The notes beneath the pieces are model-generated. The model searched no databases, was not told where the DNA came from, and was given only the letters and a program-made list of their open reading frames with translations. This document shows, piece by piece, positions 33,117 through 40,485 of a stretch of DNA of 64,000 bases; positions within the stretch are counted from its first letter, which is position 1, and each line of letters starts with the position of its first letter. The position numbers and the translations under genes are program-made. This DNA is from Clostridia bacterium (GTDB lineage: Bacteria > Bacillota > Clostridia > Christensenellales > Borkfalkiaceae), in the NCBI GenBank assembly GCA_900770945.1, contig CAAGME010000043.1:43640-107639 (forward strand), read 5' to 3'.

Positions 33117-33853
33117 TTCAAGCCTCCTTGTATGAATAATTTTTCGGTGCGGTCAATTTTTGCGCGGTTGTTTAAGTGTGTTTTTGTTTTGTGTTCCCAA
33201 ATACAAACGAAATCGTCGGGAGCGGTGTATTCGCTGATAATCACAATATGCCCCGCGGCTGTCTGAAGTCTGCACCAATCCCAAAACTCCGCCGTGTCGA
33301 ATTTTTCGCCGCCATAGCCGACGCCCGTTGAATACGGCGGGTCGCAATAAATCAAAACCCGCTCCCGCGTAGGGAAACGTAAATCGCGATAATCGGCATT
33401 ACCGACAAGGATATTTCGGAGCGCGGGTAATTGACGTTGAAAGTTTTGTTTACTTTCCTCGAAATAGTTACGCGTTTTGTCGTCTTTTGTTTGCGCCGTC
33501 GCGCCGTAACAACCGCCGTAAACACGGGAATTATACGAGGCGAATAAAAGCACCGCCGCACGATACCACGCCGCATAATTTCCCTTGTTGTCGCGTACGT
33601 CGTAATATTCCTCGCGGGTCGGCGTATGCAACGAGTCAAGCAACGCGGGATTATCACGGCAAGTTTCGATTAAATCGCAAACGAGCGGGTCAATATCGTT
33701 GCCGAGTCGGTATTCGCATTGCACTTTGTCAATAACGTTAAAACCGCCCGCGAACGGCTCGACGTATTGTTTGATTTTGTATTCGGATATGTAGCCTTGC
33801 AATATTGCGACGATTTCGTCGGCAAATTTCGCTTTACTGCCGATATATTTCAC
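33095..33853 (-). CDS. D12-class DNA adenine methyltransferase (Dam-like)
   Basis: 252 residues from a GTG at 33853, chosen because GGAGG lies six bases ahead; an upstream ATG frame lacks a site. The family start VKYIGSKAKF, SAM motif I YVEPFAGGF (31-38) and catalytic DPPYSTG (171-177) are all present. It should methylate adenine N6 in a short sequence, either protecting phage DNA from host enzymes or timing replication. The sequence recognised is unknown. Confidence 0.92.
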   Translation of the reverse strand: MKYIGSKAKFADEIVAILQGYISEYKIKQYVEPFAGGFNVIDKVQCEYRLGNDIDPLVCDLIETCRDNPALLDSLHTPTREEYYDVRDNKGNYAAWYRAAVLLFASYNSRVYGGCYGATAQTKDDKTRNYFEESKQNFQRQLPALRNILVGNADYRDLRFPTRERVLIYCDPPYSTGVGYGGEKFDTAEFWDWCRLQTAAGHIVIISEYTAPDDFVCIWEHKTKTHLNNRAKIDRTEKLFIQGGLKCRKYTI

Positions 33854-33867
33854 GTTGTACCTCCGTT

Positions 33868-34725
33868 TCAATTTCGTTTTTTCATTTTGACGTACAAATA
33901 CGCGCCCGAAACATACTCGCTCGTTTTGCCGTAAAATTGCGTCATTTGATAGCCCTTGTAAAGGTTTTCAAAGACGGCTTTACGGTTTGCCGTTTCTCGA
34001 TAAAGGCGATTGACCTTGCGGCGAGTGAATTTGCAATCGGCAACCGTGATTTGCGGTTTTTTCAAGTTCTTTGACGCAACATACCGTTTTGCGCCTTTCG
34101 GGTCTTTCATTATGTACCGTGCCAAACCTTCGTACCCGCTATCGTCCGCCACAAGACGACGCGTATTGTTTCGACCGCCGTTTCGCCACAAATCCTCCAT
34201 TACGTCGCGATCGGGGAAGTTTGTTACGACGTGGTGGTGTACGCGGTGTTTGCCTTTTTCTTCGTCGTTTTCAAATTCCGTAATGTAAATGTATTTTAGC
34301 GGCGGGAAGTCGTGTTTTTCGGCGTAATACTTTAAGCGTCGAATAAACTTTGACATTTCTTTTTGCGCGTCGGGTAGCGATTTCGGAAGTTTGCGGCTTT
34401 CGTATGTAAACGTTCCCCAAAAATCCGAGTCGGTAAAGTTTGCGTTTATAAGGCGTATAACGTTTTTCGTTGCGTTCTTGTAATTGAGTCGTTTTTGCGC
34501 CTCGCGGCTTTCTTTCGTTCGACGCGCCCGTGCCGTTGCCGAGCGGGTATCCCAAATCGGATAAACCTCGACTTCAAGGAAATTGCCGCTTTTGATTGTC
34601 TTTGTCCGATATTTGACGATATGCGGGTCGTTGAGTAATTGTAGTTGTGCCTCGTTTTCTTCTTGTTGATTAAATATTTCGTCGTAGTCGTATTCGGTGG
34701 GCGGTAGAGTGTAGTGCCTTGCCAT
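33868..34725 (-). CDS. HUH-family rolling-circle replication initiator
   Basis: 285 residues from the ATG at 34725 (GGAGG). The three RCR motifs are present in order: WGTFTYESRKLP (103-), the metal site RVHHHVVTNFPD (HUH at about 163-166), and the nicking tyrosine in ARYIMKDPK (YxxK at 204-207). Such proteins nick the origin and stay bound to the 5' end. The organisation resembles replication proteins of filamentous/micro-phages and P2-type gpA more than theta initiators. The large non-coding region upstream (34726-35278) is the likely place for the nick site. Confidence 0.85.
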   Translation of the reverse strand: MARHYTLPPTEYDYDEIFNQQEENEAQLQLLNDPHIVKYRTKTIKSGNFLEVEVYPIWDTRSATARARRTKESREAQKRLNYKNATKNVIRLINANFTDSDFWGTFTYESRKLPKSLPDAQKEMSKFIRRLKYYAEKHDFPPLKYIYITEFENDEEKGKHRVHHHVVTNFPDRDVMEDLWRNGGRNNTRRLVADDSGYEGLARYIMKDPKGAKRYVASKNLKKPQITVADCKFTRRKVNRLYRETANRKAVFENLYKGYQMTQFYGKTSEYVSGAYLYVKMKKRN

Positions 34726-35059
34726 AGTGCCTCCGTTATAATCGTAAAGAAAAAGACAAAGGACGCAAGGGGTCTTGCCCCTTGCAACCCCGCAAGGCTC
34801 AAAGGAATACAACACGGGGCGGAAATTCGCTTTGTTCGTTGTTCTCTTTGAAAAATACGGGGCGGTGCTTTCGGGTGTTCCTCGTAATACGTTTTGCGTT
34901 TATCCCTTTCGCTTGCCTTTGACCGTACCACAACGTCAAGCCTATAAAGTCAATCGTTTTGCTTGCGCAAAAAATTTTCTTGCGAAAATTCGCCGCGCTT
35001 GACTTTGCTTGCCGCCGTGGTTTTTTACGGTCAAGGCGAAAGGGAATAAAACACAAAAC

Positions 35060-35148
35060 TTAATTACCGAGTATTTTCTCGTCGATAAGATAATACTTCA
35101 TTACGAGGACGCTAACAGCACCGTACAAGCCGTGCAAAGTGTTGACAT
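35060..35148 (-). other. Two tiny overlapping leader reading frames
   Basis: On the minus strand GGAGG is followed six bases later by an ATG opening MSTLCTACTVLLASS (35148-35101); its stop overlaps (TAATG) a second frame MKYYLIDEKILGN ending at 35060. The clean ribosome site and overlapping stop-start suggest leader peptides or a decayed gene in the rep transcript. Confidence 0.3.
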
Positions 35149-35204
35149 AATACCTCCGATATGGTATAATAATATCGGTTTGGTTGACGAGATTTTGTCA
35201 AACC
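35142..35204 (+). promoter_or_regulatory. Rightward consensus promoter plus inverted-repeat operator
   Basis: TTGACA (35142-35147), 17 bases, TATAAT (35165-35170), a perfect consensus pointing right. Just downstream GGTTGAC (35182-35188) and GTCAAACC (35197-35204) form an imperfect inverted repeat. No rightward gene follows, so the product would be antisense to the regulator gene at 35279-35788. The repeat may be that regulator's operator. Confidence 0.5.
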
Positions 35205-35278
35205 TTGCGGGCGGTCGGAAGTGCCAATTTCGCCGCCCGATCCTTTGTCTAAATATTGTTGCAATTTCGCAACGGTTG

Positions 35279-35788
35279 TTATTCGCCGTCCGACGTTCCC
35301 GCGTCGGCGGTTTTTTCTTTGCTTTCTATTGTGGATAATTTCGCGTCGAGAGCCGCCACCGCTTGACGGACAAAGTCCGATTTGCTCAAATATCCTAATT
35401 TGCGTAACGCGGCGGGCGCAAATACACGCTCGGCGACGTCGCGCGGTATTTCGACGGTAAGGTTATATAAGTTTTTATCACGCCGACGGGCGCGTTTCTT
35501 GACCGCTCCCGCGGTGGTGGATTGTCCGCCGCCCGTTGTGGCGGCTTTTTCGACGTCGGAGTCGGAACGGGGCGCAAGTTCTATTTCGCGCGGGTCGTAA
35601 ATATCGAGCGGGGCGCACGAAAGCGATTTGCAAATACTTTCGAGCGTGCGCGGCGACGGTAAACAAACGTCGTTTACAAACTTACTCAACAACGGGTTAT
35701 CGACGCGCGGTTCAACCTTTCTTACGTCCGCTAAAACGTCCTTTTGCATTACGCCGCGTTGTAACATTATTTTTTTATATCTTGACAT
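35279..35788 (-). CDS. Phage regulator with XRE-type and second DNA-binding region
   Basis: 169 residues. The N-terminal half (MSRYKKIMLQRGVMQKDVLA, FVNDVCLPSPRTLESICKSL) is a helix-turn-helix of the XRE type with the usual closing SCAPLDIYDP. A flexible Thr/Gly linker and a basic patch (VKKRARRRDKN) lead to a C-terminal segment, YNLTVEIPRDVAERVF then GYLSKSDFVRQAVAALDAKL, with ribbon-helix-helix character. It lies beside an operator-like repeat and divergent signals, so it probably controls the replication operon. Confidence 0.75.
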   Translation of the reverse strand: MSRYKKIMLQRGVMQKDVLADVRKVEPRVDNPLLSKFVNDVCLPSPRTLESICKSLSCAPLDIYDPREIELAPRSDSDVEKAATTGGGQSTTAGAVKKRARRRDKNLYNLTVEIPRDVAERVFAPAALRKLGYLSKSDFVRQAVAALDAKLSTIESKEKTADAGTSDGE

Positions 35789-35883
35789 TTTGTACCTCCG
35801 ATAAAAAGGGGAAGGGCGGTAATCCCCGACGCGTAAGGAGTAACCGCGTTTTTATGTTGTGAAAACGCCGCCCTCGGATAGGT

Positions 35884-36399
35884 TTATTTTTCCTTATTGT
35901 TTGCGAGTTGTTCGGCGTGGTAGTCGCGTAACGAATAAAAGACGTCGCACTCGCAACACATACCAGCCGCCTTCCATTGCGGACAAAGGCAAGCAACGTT
36001 GCATAATGCCTTTTCGGTCAATTCTTCCGCACGGTCGAATAACTCGGCGTTTTCGTCGTTATCGCCAATACCGAAAGTACGGAGCGGGTTTAACGAGTTT
36101 GCGTCGAAATATACGTCGGCGTATATCTTTCGCGTATCGCCGCCGAAACGCTTTATGTTTGCGGGTACGTTTTCGTTTATGTAATCAAACGTTATTCCGC
36201 GGGCTTTACACCAAGCGATCGCGTCGTCAAGGGATTTGCCTTGTCGGCAAGTGTGCAACGTGATAATATGACCCGCCGCCTTCGCGCGCGTAACATATAA
36301 TAATGAATAGGGGATCGGCTCGCCGATTTCGGGGTATGCGTTCGTACACAACGTGCCGTCAAAATCGACGGCAATTATTTTCGGCGTTTTGTCTTTCAT
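35884..36399 (-). CDS. HAD-superfamily hydrolase with C-terminal Cys cluster
   Basis: 171 residues from the ATG with GGAGG. IIAVDFDGTLCTNAYPEIGE is the HAD nucleophile motif; HIITLHTCRQGKSLDDAIAW follows as motif II. The C-terminal CLCPQWKAAGMCCECDVF is Cys-rich and may bind zinc. It is common in phage early operons as a putative nucleotide phosphatase. The substrate is unknown. Its start overlaps the preceding stop region closely. Confidence 0.75.
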   Translation of the reverse strand: MKDKTPKIIAVDFDGTLCTNAYPEIGEPIPYSLLYVTRAKAAGHIITLHTCRQGKSLDDAIAWCKARGITFDYINENVPANIKRFGGDTRKIYADVYFDANSLNPLRTFGIGDNDENAELFDRAEELTEKALCNVACLCPQWKAAGMCCECDVFYSLRDYHAEQLANNKEK

Positions 36400-36401
36400 T
36401 C

Positions 36402-36848
36402 TTAAACCTCCAACTTTGCGCCGTCGGAATAGGTAAAGCAAATTGTAAGTACACTTTTCGAGTTGCTCGATATACTTACTTTGATACGTCCGACATTGAT
36501 ATTTGCCTTCAGTATTTGACCGTCGATAATTGCAATACCGACGTTTAACAATAAGTCGTGCAACTCGCCCGTGAGTTCAACCCCGCGCGACGCGCTATAT
36601 TCCGAAAAATCGTCGAGTCTTTGACGAAGTTTTATGATATTGTCGGCGCGTTCCTTTTCTTTGCGTAATTTTTCTTGATATTCCCGTGCCTCGAAACAAT
36701 CGCAACGTATCGTTGCCGCCTCGTTTGCCTCGTCTTGACTTAAATACGGCGCGTCGGGCAATGTTTGTTTGCCGCAAAAACGACAAGTCGGGTAAAACGT
36801 GTCGTCTTTTTCTTCGATATAACCGTTAAGGTGCTTTGTGTTTTCCAT
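36402..36848 (-). CDS. Zinc-finger/coiled-coil phage protein
   Basis: 148 residues from the ATG with GGAGG. CRFCGKQ and RCDCFE supply four cysteines near residues 20-50, followed by a coiled coil (EYQEKLRKEKERADNIIKLR) and a beta-rich end. Function is unknown. Confidence 0.6.
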   Translation of the reverse strand: MENTKHLNGYIEEKDDTFYPTCRFCGKQTLPDAPYLSQDEANEAATIRCDCFEAREYQEKLRKEKERADNIIKLRQRLDDFSEYSASRGVELTGELHDLLLNVGIAIIDGQILKANINVGRIKVSISSNSKSVLTICFTYSDGAKLEV

Positions 36849-36987
36849 TTTTAACCTCCGTTTTGTCCGCATTTGCGGCATTTTTTAAGATTTGTTTTCG
36901 CGTGCAATCGCCCTTGCATTTACTTACGGGCAACATACAATTTTGACAGGCGACGATATATTTACTTTCTTTGTTTGTTTTCGTCAT
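36826..36987 (-). CDS. 53-residue Cys-containing phage protein
   Basis: It begins MTKTNKESKYIVACQNCMLP and contains CKGDC, a likely zinc knuckle, then a basic tail ending KNGKHKAP. Its 3' end overlaps the start of the next gene by 23 bases in another frame. Upstream there is GGGCGGCGGTT but no clean GGAGG. Small but consistent with its tightly packed neighbours. Confidence 0.5.
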   Translation of the reverse strand: MTKTNKESKYIVACQNCMLPVSKCKGDCTRKQILKNAANADKTEVKNGKHKAP

Positions 36988-36999
36988 AACCGCCGCCCG

Positions 37000-37602
37000 T
37001 TAATTCTTCGGATCGTTTGTTTTATCCCATATCGGCACAAACAACGTGCCGTGTTCGGCGTTGTATTTGTTGAGTCTTGCGAGTTCGCTTTCGTTTAGGA
37101 TTTCCGCCGCCCGACAAGCAAGTTTATAATCGTCAAAAATAAAACGCTCGCAATTACGGGCAAAATATCCGTCTTGCGAATATATTTGCAAAAACTTTTC
37201 GTCGGGGAGTACGTTTAGGTCGTTTTTTATGTTGTTCGACGTAAAATCGCGAGTAAAATTATTGCCGTCGCCGTTGTATCCGTGTCCGCGTTTGCGAAAT
37301 ACTCGAAAATGTAAATCACGATAGTTTTGTATCGTCCAATAATCCGTAGATACTTCTTGTTTGATAACGTACACTTTAACCGTTGCAACGGTAAAATGTT
37401 GCACGCTGACGACCGTTTCGCGGGGGCGATAGCCGCCGCAAACGGGGCAATCAAAAGTTATCCCGTTTACCGTTAGTTTTTTCTCGTCATTGCATACACG
37501 GCAAGGCGACGAGAAGTCGTTTCTTTCGCGCGTGTCTATAACGTAGAAAATATCGCCGATAGATATTGATCGCGGGGCGTCGTAAAACATTTTTGTTTCC
37601 AT
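37000..37602 (-). CDS. Phage protein with zinc-ribbon pairs
   Basis: 200 residues. SSPCRVCNDEKKLT and FDCPVCGGYRPRET form two CxxC pairs near residues 34-57; the rest is a mixed alpha/beta domain (FIFDDYKLACRAAEILNESE). No family was recognised. It lies between a DNA methyltransferase and the small Cys proteins in the early operon. Confidence 0.6.
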   Translation of the reverse strand: METKMFYDAPRSISIGDIFYVIDTRERNDFSSPCRVCNDEKKLTVNGITFDCPVCGGYRPRETVVSVQHFTVATVKVYVIKQEVSTDYWTIQNYRDLHFRVFRKRGHGYNGDGNNFTRDFTSNNIKNDLNVLPDEKFLQIYSQDGYFARNCERFIFDDYKLACRAAEILNESELARLNKYNAEHGTLFVPIWDKTNDPKN

Positions 37603-37617
37603 ATTGCTTTTGCTCCT

Positions 37618-38331
37618 TTACATAAAATCAAATATTGACATTTGCGACCGTACGGCGTCGAGCCATTTTGTACCCGCCGCGTATTCGACGGGATCAATTT
37701 CAAAGCCGATATAATCGCGTTTTAGGCGATAGGCGGCAACCGCCGTCGAGCAACTACCCGCGAACGGGTCGAGTATCAAATCGCCTTCTTTGGTGTGTTG
37801 ATTGATAATTTGCGACAAAAGATTTGTCGGTTTTTGGTTTTGGTGTATTTGTTCTTTCCCCGCCACCTTTGGAAAGTGCCATATATCATCCAACCGCGGC
37901 ATATCGGGTTGAAACGGGGCGCGTCCTTTGTTTGCATAAATGATAAACTCGTAACGTTTGCCGTATTGCGCGCCAAGATCGCCCGCGGTGTGGTTGCCTT
38001 TATCCCATACAATAAGGTTTTTGACGGTAAAGCACTTTTCGACTTCTTGTTTGAAAAAATCGACTTTATCACTCCCGCAAAACATATAAAGCGGGGTATT
38101 GTCTTTCATTACGTCGTACAATAGCGGTACAAGGTCGATTATGAGTTGCGGGTTGTCGTCGTTTTGTATAGCCTTGCAAAACTTATGATCTTTGTCTTGC
38201 CGTCGGTGGGTTTGGTAGTTGATAAGGTAGGGCGGGTCGGTAATCACGCAATCAACGCGTACCCCCCGTAACATATCGCGGATACCGTCGAGGCAATCCA
38301 TATTGTAGATACGGTTTCGGTCAATCGTCAT
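37618..38331 (-). CDS. Beta-class DNA N6/N4 methyltransferase
   Basis: 237 residues. Catalytic motif IV ITDPPYLINY (32-35) precedes SAM motif I LILDPFAGSCST (188-196), the order of beta-class enzymes such as CcrM. LIVWDKGNHTAGDLGAQYGK and QNQKPTNLLSQIINQHT are the expected intermediate segments. There is no partner restriction gene, so this is a solitary phage methylase for protection or regulation. It overlaps the end of the frameshifted Dam-type gene upstream. Confidence 0.93.
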   Translation of the reverse strand: MTIDRNRIYNMDCLDGIRDMLRGVRVDCVITDPPYLINYQTHRRQDKDHKFCKAIQNDDNPQLIIDLVPLLYDVMKDNTPLYMFCGSDKVDFFKQEVEKCFTVKNLIVWDKGNHTAGDLGAQYGKRYEFIIYANKGRAPFQPDMPRLDDIWHFPKVAGKEQIHQNQKPTNLLSQIINQHTKEGDLILDPFAGSCSTAVAAYRLKRDYIGFEIDPVEYAAGTKWLDAVRSQMSIFDFM

Positions 38332-38762
38332 TGCGACCTCGCATTACGACAACCATTGACGGAAACGGCGCGCCGCATTTGCTTTCGTTGAAGTGTAAGC
38401 GTCCGCGGACGAAACGTATTTCGTGCTTTTTTGTATATGTAGTCGTGGAAGTACGCCGTATCCGTTCGGGCGGGTATAAGCAAAACAACAAGTTTTGCCC
38501 CACCCGATAGGGTTTCGGCATAAGCCTTTGCGGCCCACTTTGAAATATCCCGACCGTACGGCGGGTTACAAAAAACAACTTCGCCGCGCCAACTTTGCGC
38601 GAGTCCGTCAATTTCCTTTGTAAAGTAGCGGGCGCATTTTGCGTTTTGCGGCGTTGCGCACGGATCGAGCGTGAAATCAAATTCTTTGTTGAGTTCGTCG
38701 AAAAAGGCTTGCGGGGTTGCCCATTCGTTCGTATTGCTTGAAAACATAGCGTCGTTAATCAT
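38321..38762 (-). pseudogene. Phage Dam-type N6-adenine methyltransferase, frameshifted
   Basis: The gene starts at the ATG 38762 (GGAGG) with NEWATPQAFFDELNKEFDFT and reaches FCNPPYGRDISKW, the NPPY catalytic motif, and ARTDTAYFHDYIYKK. There the family continues HEIRFVRGRLHFNESKC, GAPFPSMVVVMRG, but that sequence is in another frame. The break is at a run of six A (T on plus, 38427-38432); five would restore the frame. Unless slippage rescues it, the product ends with an unrelated tail at 38328. Together with the two other methylases it makes three in this operon. Confidence 0.8.
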
Positions 38763-39042
38763 TGTCGCGCCTCCGATACTTGTTTGCATACGGGCAAGTC
38801 GCGAAATGCGATATATAACCTTTGCCGTCGATTATAGGTTGCAAGCCCGACGGCGACGGGTTTTTGAATATCATTACGCGCAATACGCGTCCGTCGTCCG
38901 TAACGACGGTGTCCGTTCCTTTGTAATTCTCTTGATAATCCACCGCGGGAACGTCGCAAGGCATTACGCGCCCGTTTTTCGTTTTTATCCACGTTATGGA
39001 CGCGCCGCAACTTTTGCATTTTGTAATTTTAATTTCCGCCAT
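38755..39042 (-). CDS. Small zinc-ribbon phage protein
   Basis: 95 residues from the ATG with AAGGAGG; the longer upstream frame lacks a site. The pattern ITKCKSCGASITWIKTKNGR then VMPCDVP and HFATCPYANKYR gives a four-Cys zinc site typical of short phage proteins of unknown role. It overlaps the methyltransferase start by 8 bases. Confidence 0.7.
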   Translation of the reverse strand: MAEIKITKCKSCGASITWIKTKNGRVMPCDVPAVDYQENYKGTDTVVTDDGRVLRVMIFKNPSPSGLQPIIDGKGYISHFATCPYANKYRRRDND

Positions 39043-39056
39043 TGTCCGCCGCCTCC

Positions 39057-39221
39057 TTAATCTTTCGTTTGCGTATCGCGGTCGGGGTGGGTGTTGCTTT
39101 TGCGTTCCCATAGAAATGACTTTTTGCCCGCTTTTGCGCGCTTGTAGTCAATCGTAAACCACAAGGCGACCGCCACCGTTAAAACAACAATAAGTAAAAA
39201 CAAAACAACGTTAAGTATCAT
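39057..39221 (-). CDS. 54-residue single-span membrane protein
   Basis: It begins MILNVVLFLLIVVLTVAVAL, one membrane span, and ends in a charged tail (KSNTHPDRDTQTKD). GGAGG lies upstream and the start overlaps the stop of the gene at 39218. Function is unknown. Confidence 0.55.
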   Translation of the reverse strand: MILNVVLFLLIVVLTVAVALWFTIDYKRAKAGKKSFLWERKSNTHPDRDTQTKD

Positions 39222-39736
39222 TTTTTCGCCTCCGATTTGAAATAGTTTTTAATTTCTTCGAGTTTTTTCACGGTTAAACGCGGTAAAACTTTTCCGCGTC
39301 CGTTGCATTTGTGGCAAATTCCGTCGTCAACCCTTGTATAGGCAACCGCGGTTGAATAATTGCCGCAACCACCGCACCGCGGGCAAACAACCGCAAAACG
39401 GCGTAACACTTTGCGAAACGCTATTGCGTAAAGTTCTTGCGGGTCTTTGAGTGTCATTTTGTCTTTGCTTTCAATATCGGGGAACGCTGACAAAATGAGT
39501 TTTCGATCTTGCTCTTGCAAGTTGTTAAACTTAATCGCCCAATATTCGCGCATTGCGTCGTCGCCGATAAATGTATTTTCGATTTCCTTTTCTTGCGCTT
39601 GCGTGTCCGTTATACCGCAATAAGAGCAAAATTGCCCACCGCCGACGAAATACCCTTCGCAATAATAGGGCGTGGGGCAATAATCAAAGCGCGGATCTTT
39701 TTTATAGATAACAAGTTTTGTTACAATGCTTTTCAT
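39218..39736 (-). CDS. DnaJ-type zinc-finger phage protein
   Basis: 172 residues. Two Cys clusters stand out: FCSYCGITD near 37-41 and a C-terminal CPRCGGCGN ... CHKCNGRGK pair matching the DnaJ-like CxxCxGxG zinc finger. Between them is a helical domain. Family members in phages have no settled function; binding of nucleic acid or protein is likely. Confidence 0.65.
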   Translation of the reverse strand: MKSIVTKLVIYKKDPRFDYCPTPYYCEGYFVGGGQFCSYCGITDTQAQEKEIENTFIGDDAMREYWAIKFNNLQEQDRKLILSAFPDIESKDKMTLKDPQELYAIAFRKVLRRFAVVCPRCGGCGNYSTAVAYTRVDDGICHKCNGRGKVLPRLTVKKLEEIKNYFKSEAKK

Positions 39737-39748
39737 ATCCGCCGCCCC

Positions 39749-40081
39749 TCAAAGTCCTTTTATCGTGTCGCACGTTAAGGCGGAAAGCGAGTCCGCCGAA
39801 ACGTCCTTGTCGGTGGTAAAACCGTTTTCGTAAATAAGCGTTACGATTTCGTCGTGTTCGCTTGTTTTTCGATAGACGACGTTTACAACGCCGACGCCCA
39901 ACGCAACAACGAGGGGTTTAAGATACTTTTCGACAAATTCGGGTTTGTTTTCTTTTTGCTGTACGGGCGATTGTCCGTATAGGGTAACGAGCGCGTGTTC
40001 GTGCGGGGTCAACGGGAGTCCGAGCGTTTGCTTTGCCAAAGCCTTTTTAACGTTCTCTTGTGTTTTGGTTTGGTTGTTCAT
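39749..40081 (-). CDS. Phage protein of unknown function
   Basis: 110 residues starting MNNQTKTQENVKKALAKQTL. The first half is helical with KQTLGLPLTPHEHALVTLYG; the second half (LVVALGVGVVNVVYRKTSEH) is beta-rich. A GGAGG site precedes the start. It is the second gene of the right-hand leftward operon. No family was recognised. Confidence 0.55.
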   Translation of the reverse strand: MNNQTKTQENVKKALAKQTLGLPLTPHEHALVTLYGQSPVQQKENKPEFVEKYLKPLVVALGVGVVNVVYRKTSEHDEIVTLIYENGFTTDKDVSADSLSALTCDTIKGL

Positions 40082-40099
40082 TTTGTGCCTCCTTTTGAA

Positions 40100-40264
40100 T
40101 TAAATTGCCTTTTTGTCCGCGTACTCTTTAAGCGCACGGCGAACGAGGGCGGAAAACGTCAAATCTTCGTCCTCCGCGATACGCAACAATTTATCGCGGG
40201 TATCTTTCGAGATAAATGCCGTTATGCTTACTCGTTCTTGTTTTACGTTTGCGTTGTCGGTCAT
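40100..40264 (-). CDS. 54-residue ribbon-helix-helix protein, first gene at the right end
   Basis: The sequence QERVSITAFISKDTRDKLLR, then IAEDEDLTFSALVRRALKEY, is a clear CopG/Arc-type ribbon-helix-helix. AGGAGG lies ahead of the ATG. It is the first gene read from the right end of the prophage, behind two tandem hairpins, and is a likely autoregulator of this operon. Confidence 0.75.
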   Translation of the reverse strand: MTDNANVKQERVSITAFISKDTRDKLLRIAEDEDLTFSALVRRALKEYADKKAI

Positions 40265-40282
40265 TGTGGATACCTCCTAAAT

Positions 40283-40318
40283 AAAATAAAAATAGGCTTG
40301 TCGCATTGACAAACCTAT
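40283..40318 (-). terminator. Terminator-like hairpin upstream of the RHH gene
   Basis: ATAGGCTTGTC (40292-40302) and GACAAACCTAT (40308-40318) form an 11-bp stem with one wobble, followed on the minus strand by TTTTTATTTTATTT. It would stop leftward transcription entering the phage, or act as an attenuator ahead of 40264. Confidence 0.65.
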
Positions 40319-40348
40319 AAATTGCGGTGTTTTTTAGTTCTTGCGGGC

Positions 40349-40379
40349 AATAGGCTTATCAATTTTTAACAAACCTATT
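40349..40379. repeat. Second copy of the ATAGGCTT/AACCTAT hairpin
   Basis: AATAGGCTTATC (40349-40360) and AACAAACCTATT (40368-40379) repeat the design of the hairpin at 40292-40318 about 57 bases away. It has no T-run. The two could be protein-binding sites near the phage end. Confidence 0.5.
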
Positions 40380-40390
40380 GTAAATCTTCA

Positions 40391-40405
40391 ACTAAAAGAT
40401 TGAAA
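40391..40405 (+). repeat. Right copy of the 15-bp direct repeat
   Basis: ACTAAAAGATTGAAA, identical to 7611-7625. It sits next to AGATTGACA, so the right end shows two tandem AGATTGA units. Confidence 0.6.
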
Positions 40406-40407
40406 GA

Positions 40408-40418
40408 GATTGACAAAA
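40408..40418 (+). repeat. Right terminal inverted repeat of the prophage
   Basis: GATTGACAAAA, the exact inverse of 7631-7641. Host-like coding resumes at 40486. The intervening bases hold the palindrome GGGATTGCAATCCC (40457-40470). Confidence 0.55.
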
Positions 40419-40485
40419 AGCCGATAATGGGGTATCATTTAATAAAAAGAAATTCAGGGATTGCAATCCCTAATGGAAAAACAAA

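Larger units (their letters stand above)
34726..35278. other. Non-coding leader/candidate origin region upstream of rep
   Basis: About 550 bases without a convincing gene. It holds a perfect hairpin GCAAGGGG/CCCCTTGC (34765-34772 and 34778-34785), short palindromic AT-rich blocks near 34965-34995 (GCAAAAAATTTTCTTGCGAA), two tiny leftward frames with a good ribosome site (35060-35148), and a promoter/operator cluster at 35142-35204. A double-strand origin for the HUH protein is expected near here, but the nick site cannot be set by eye. Confidence 0.45.
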
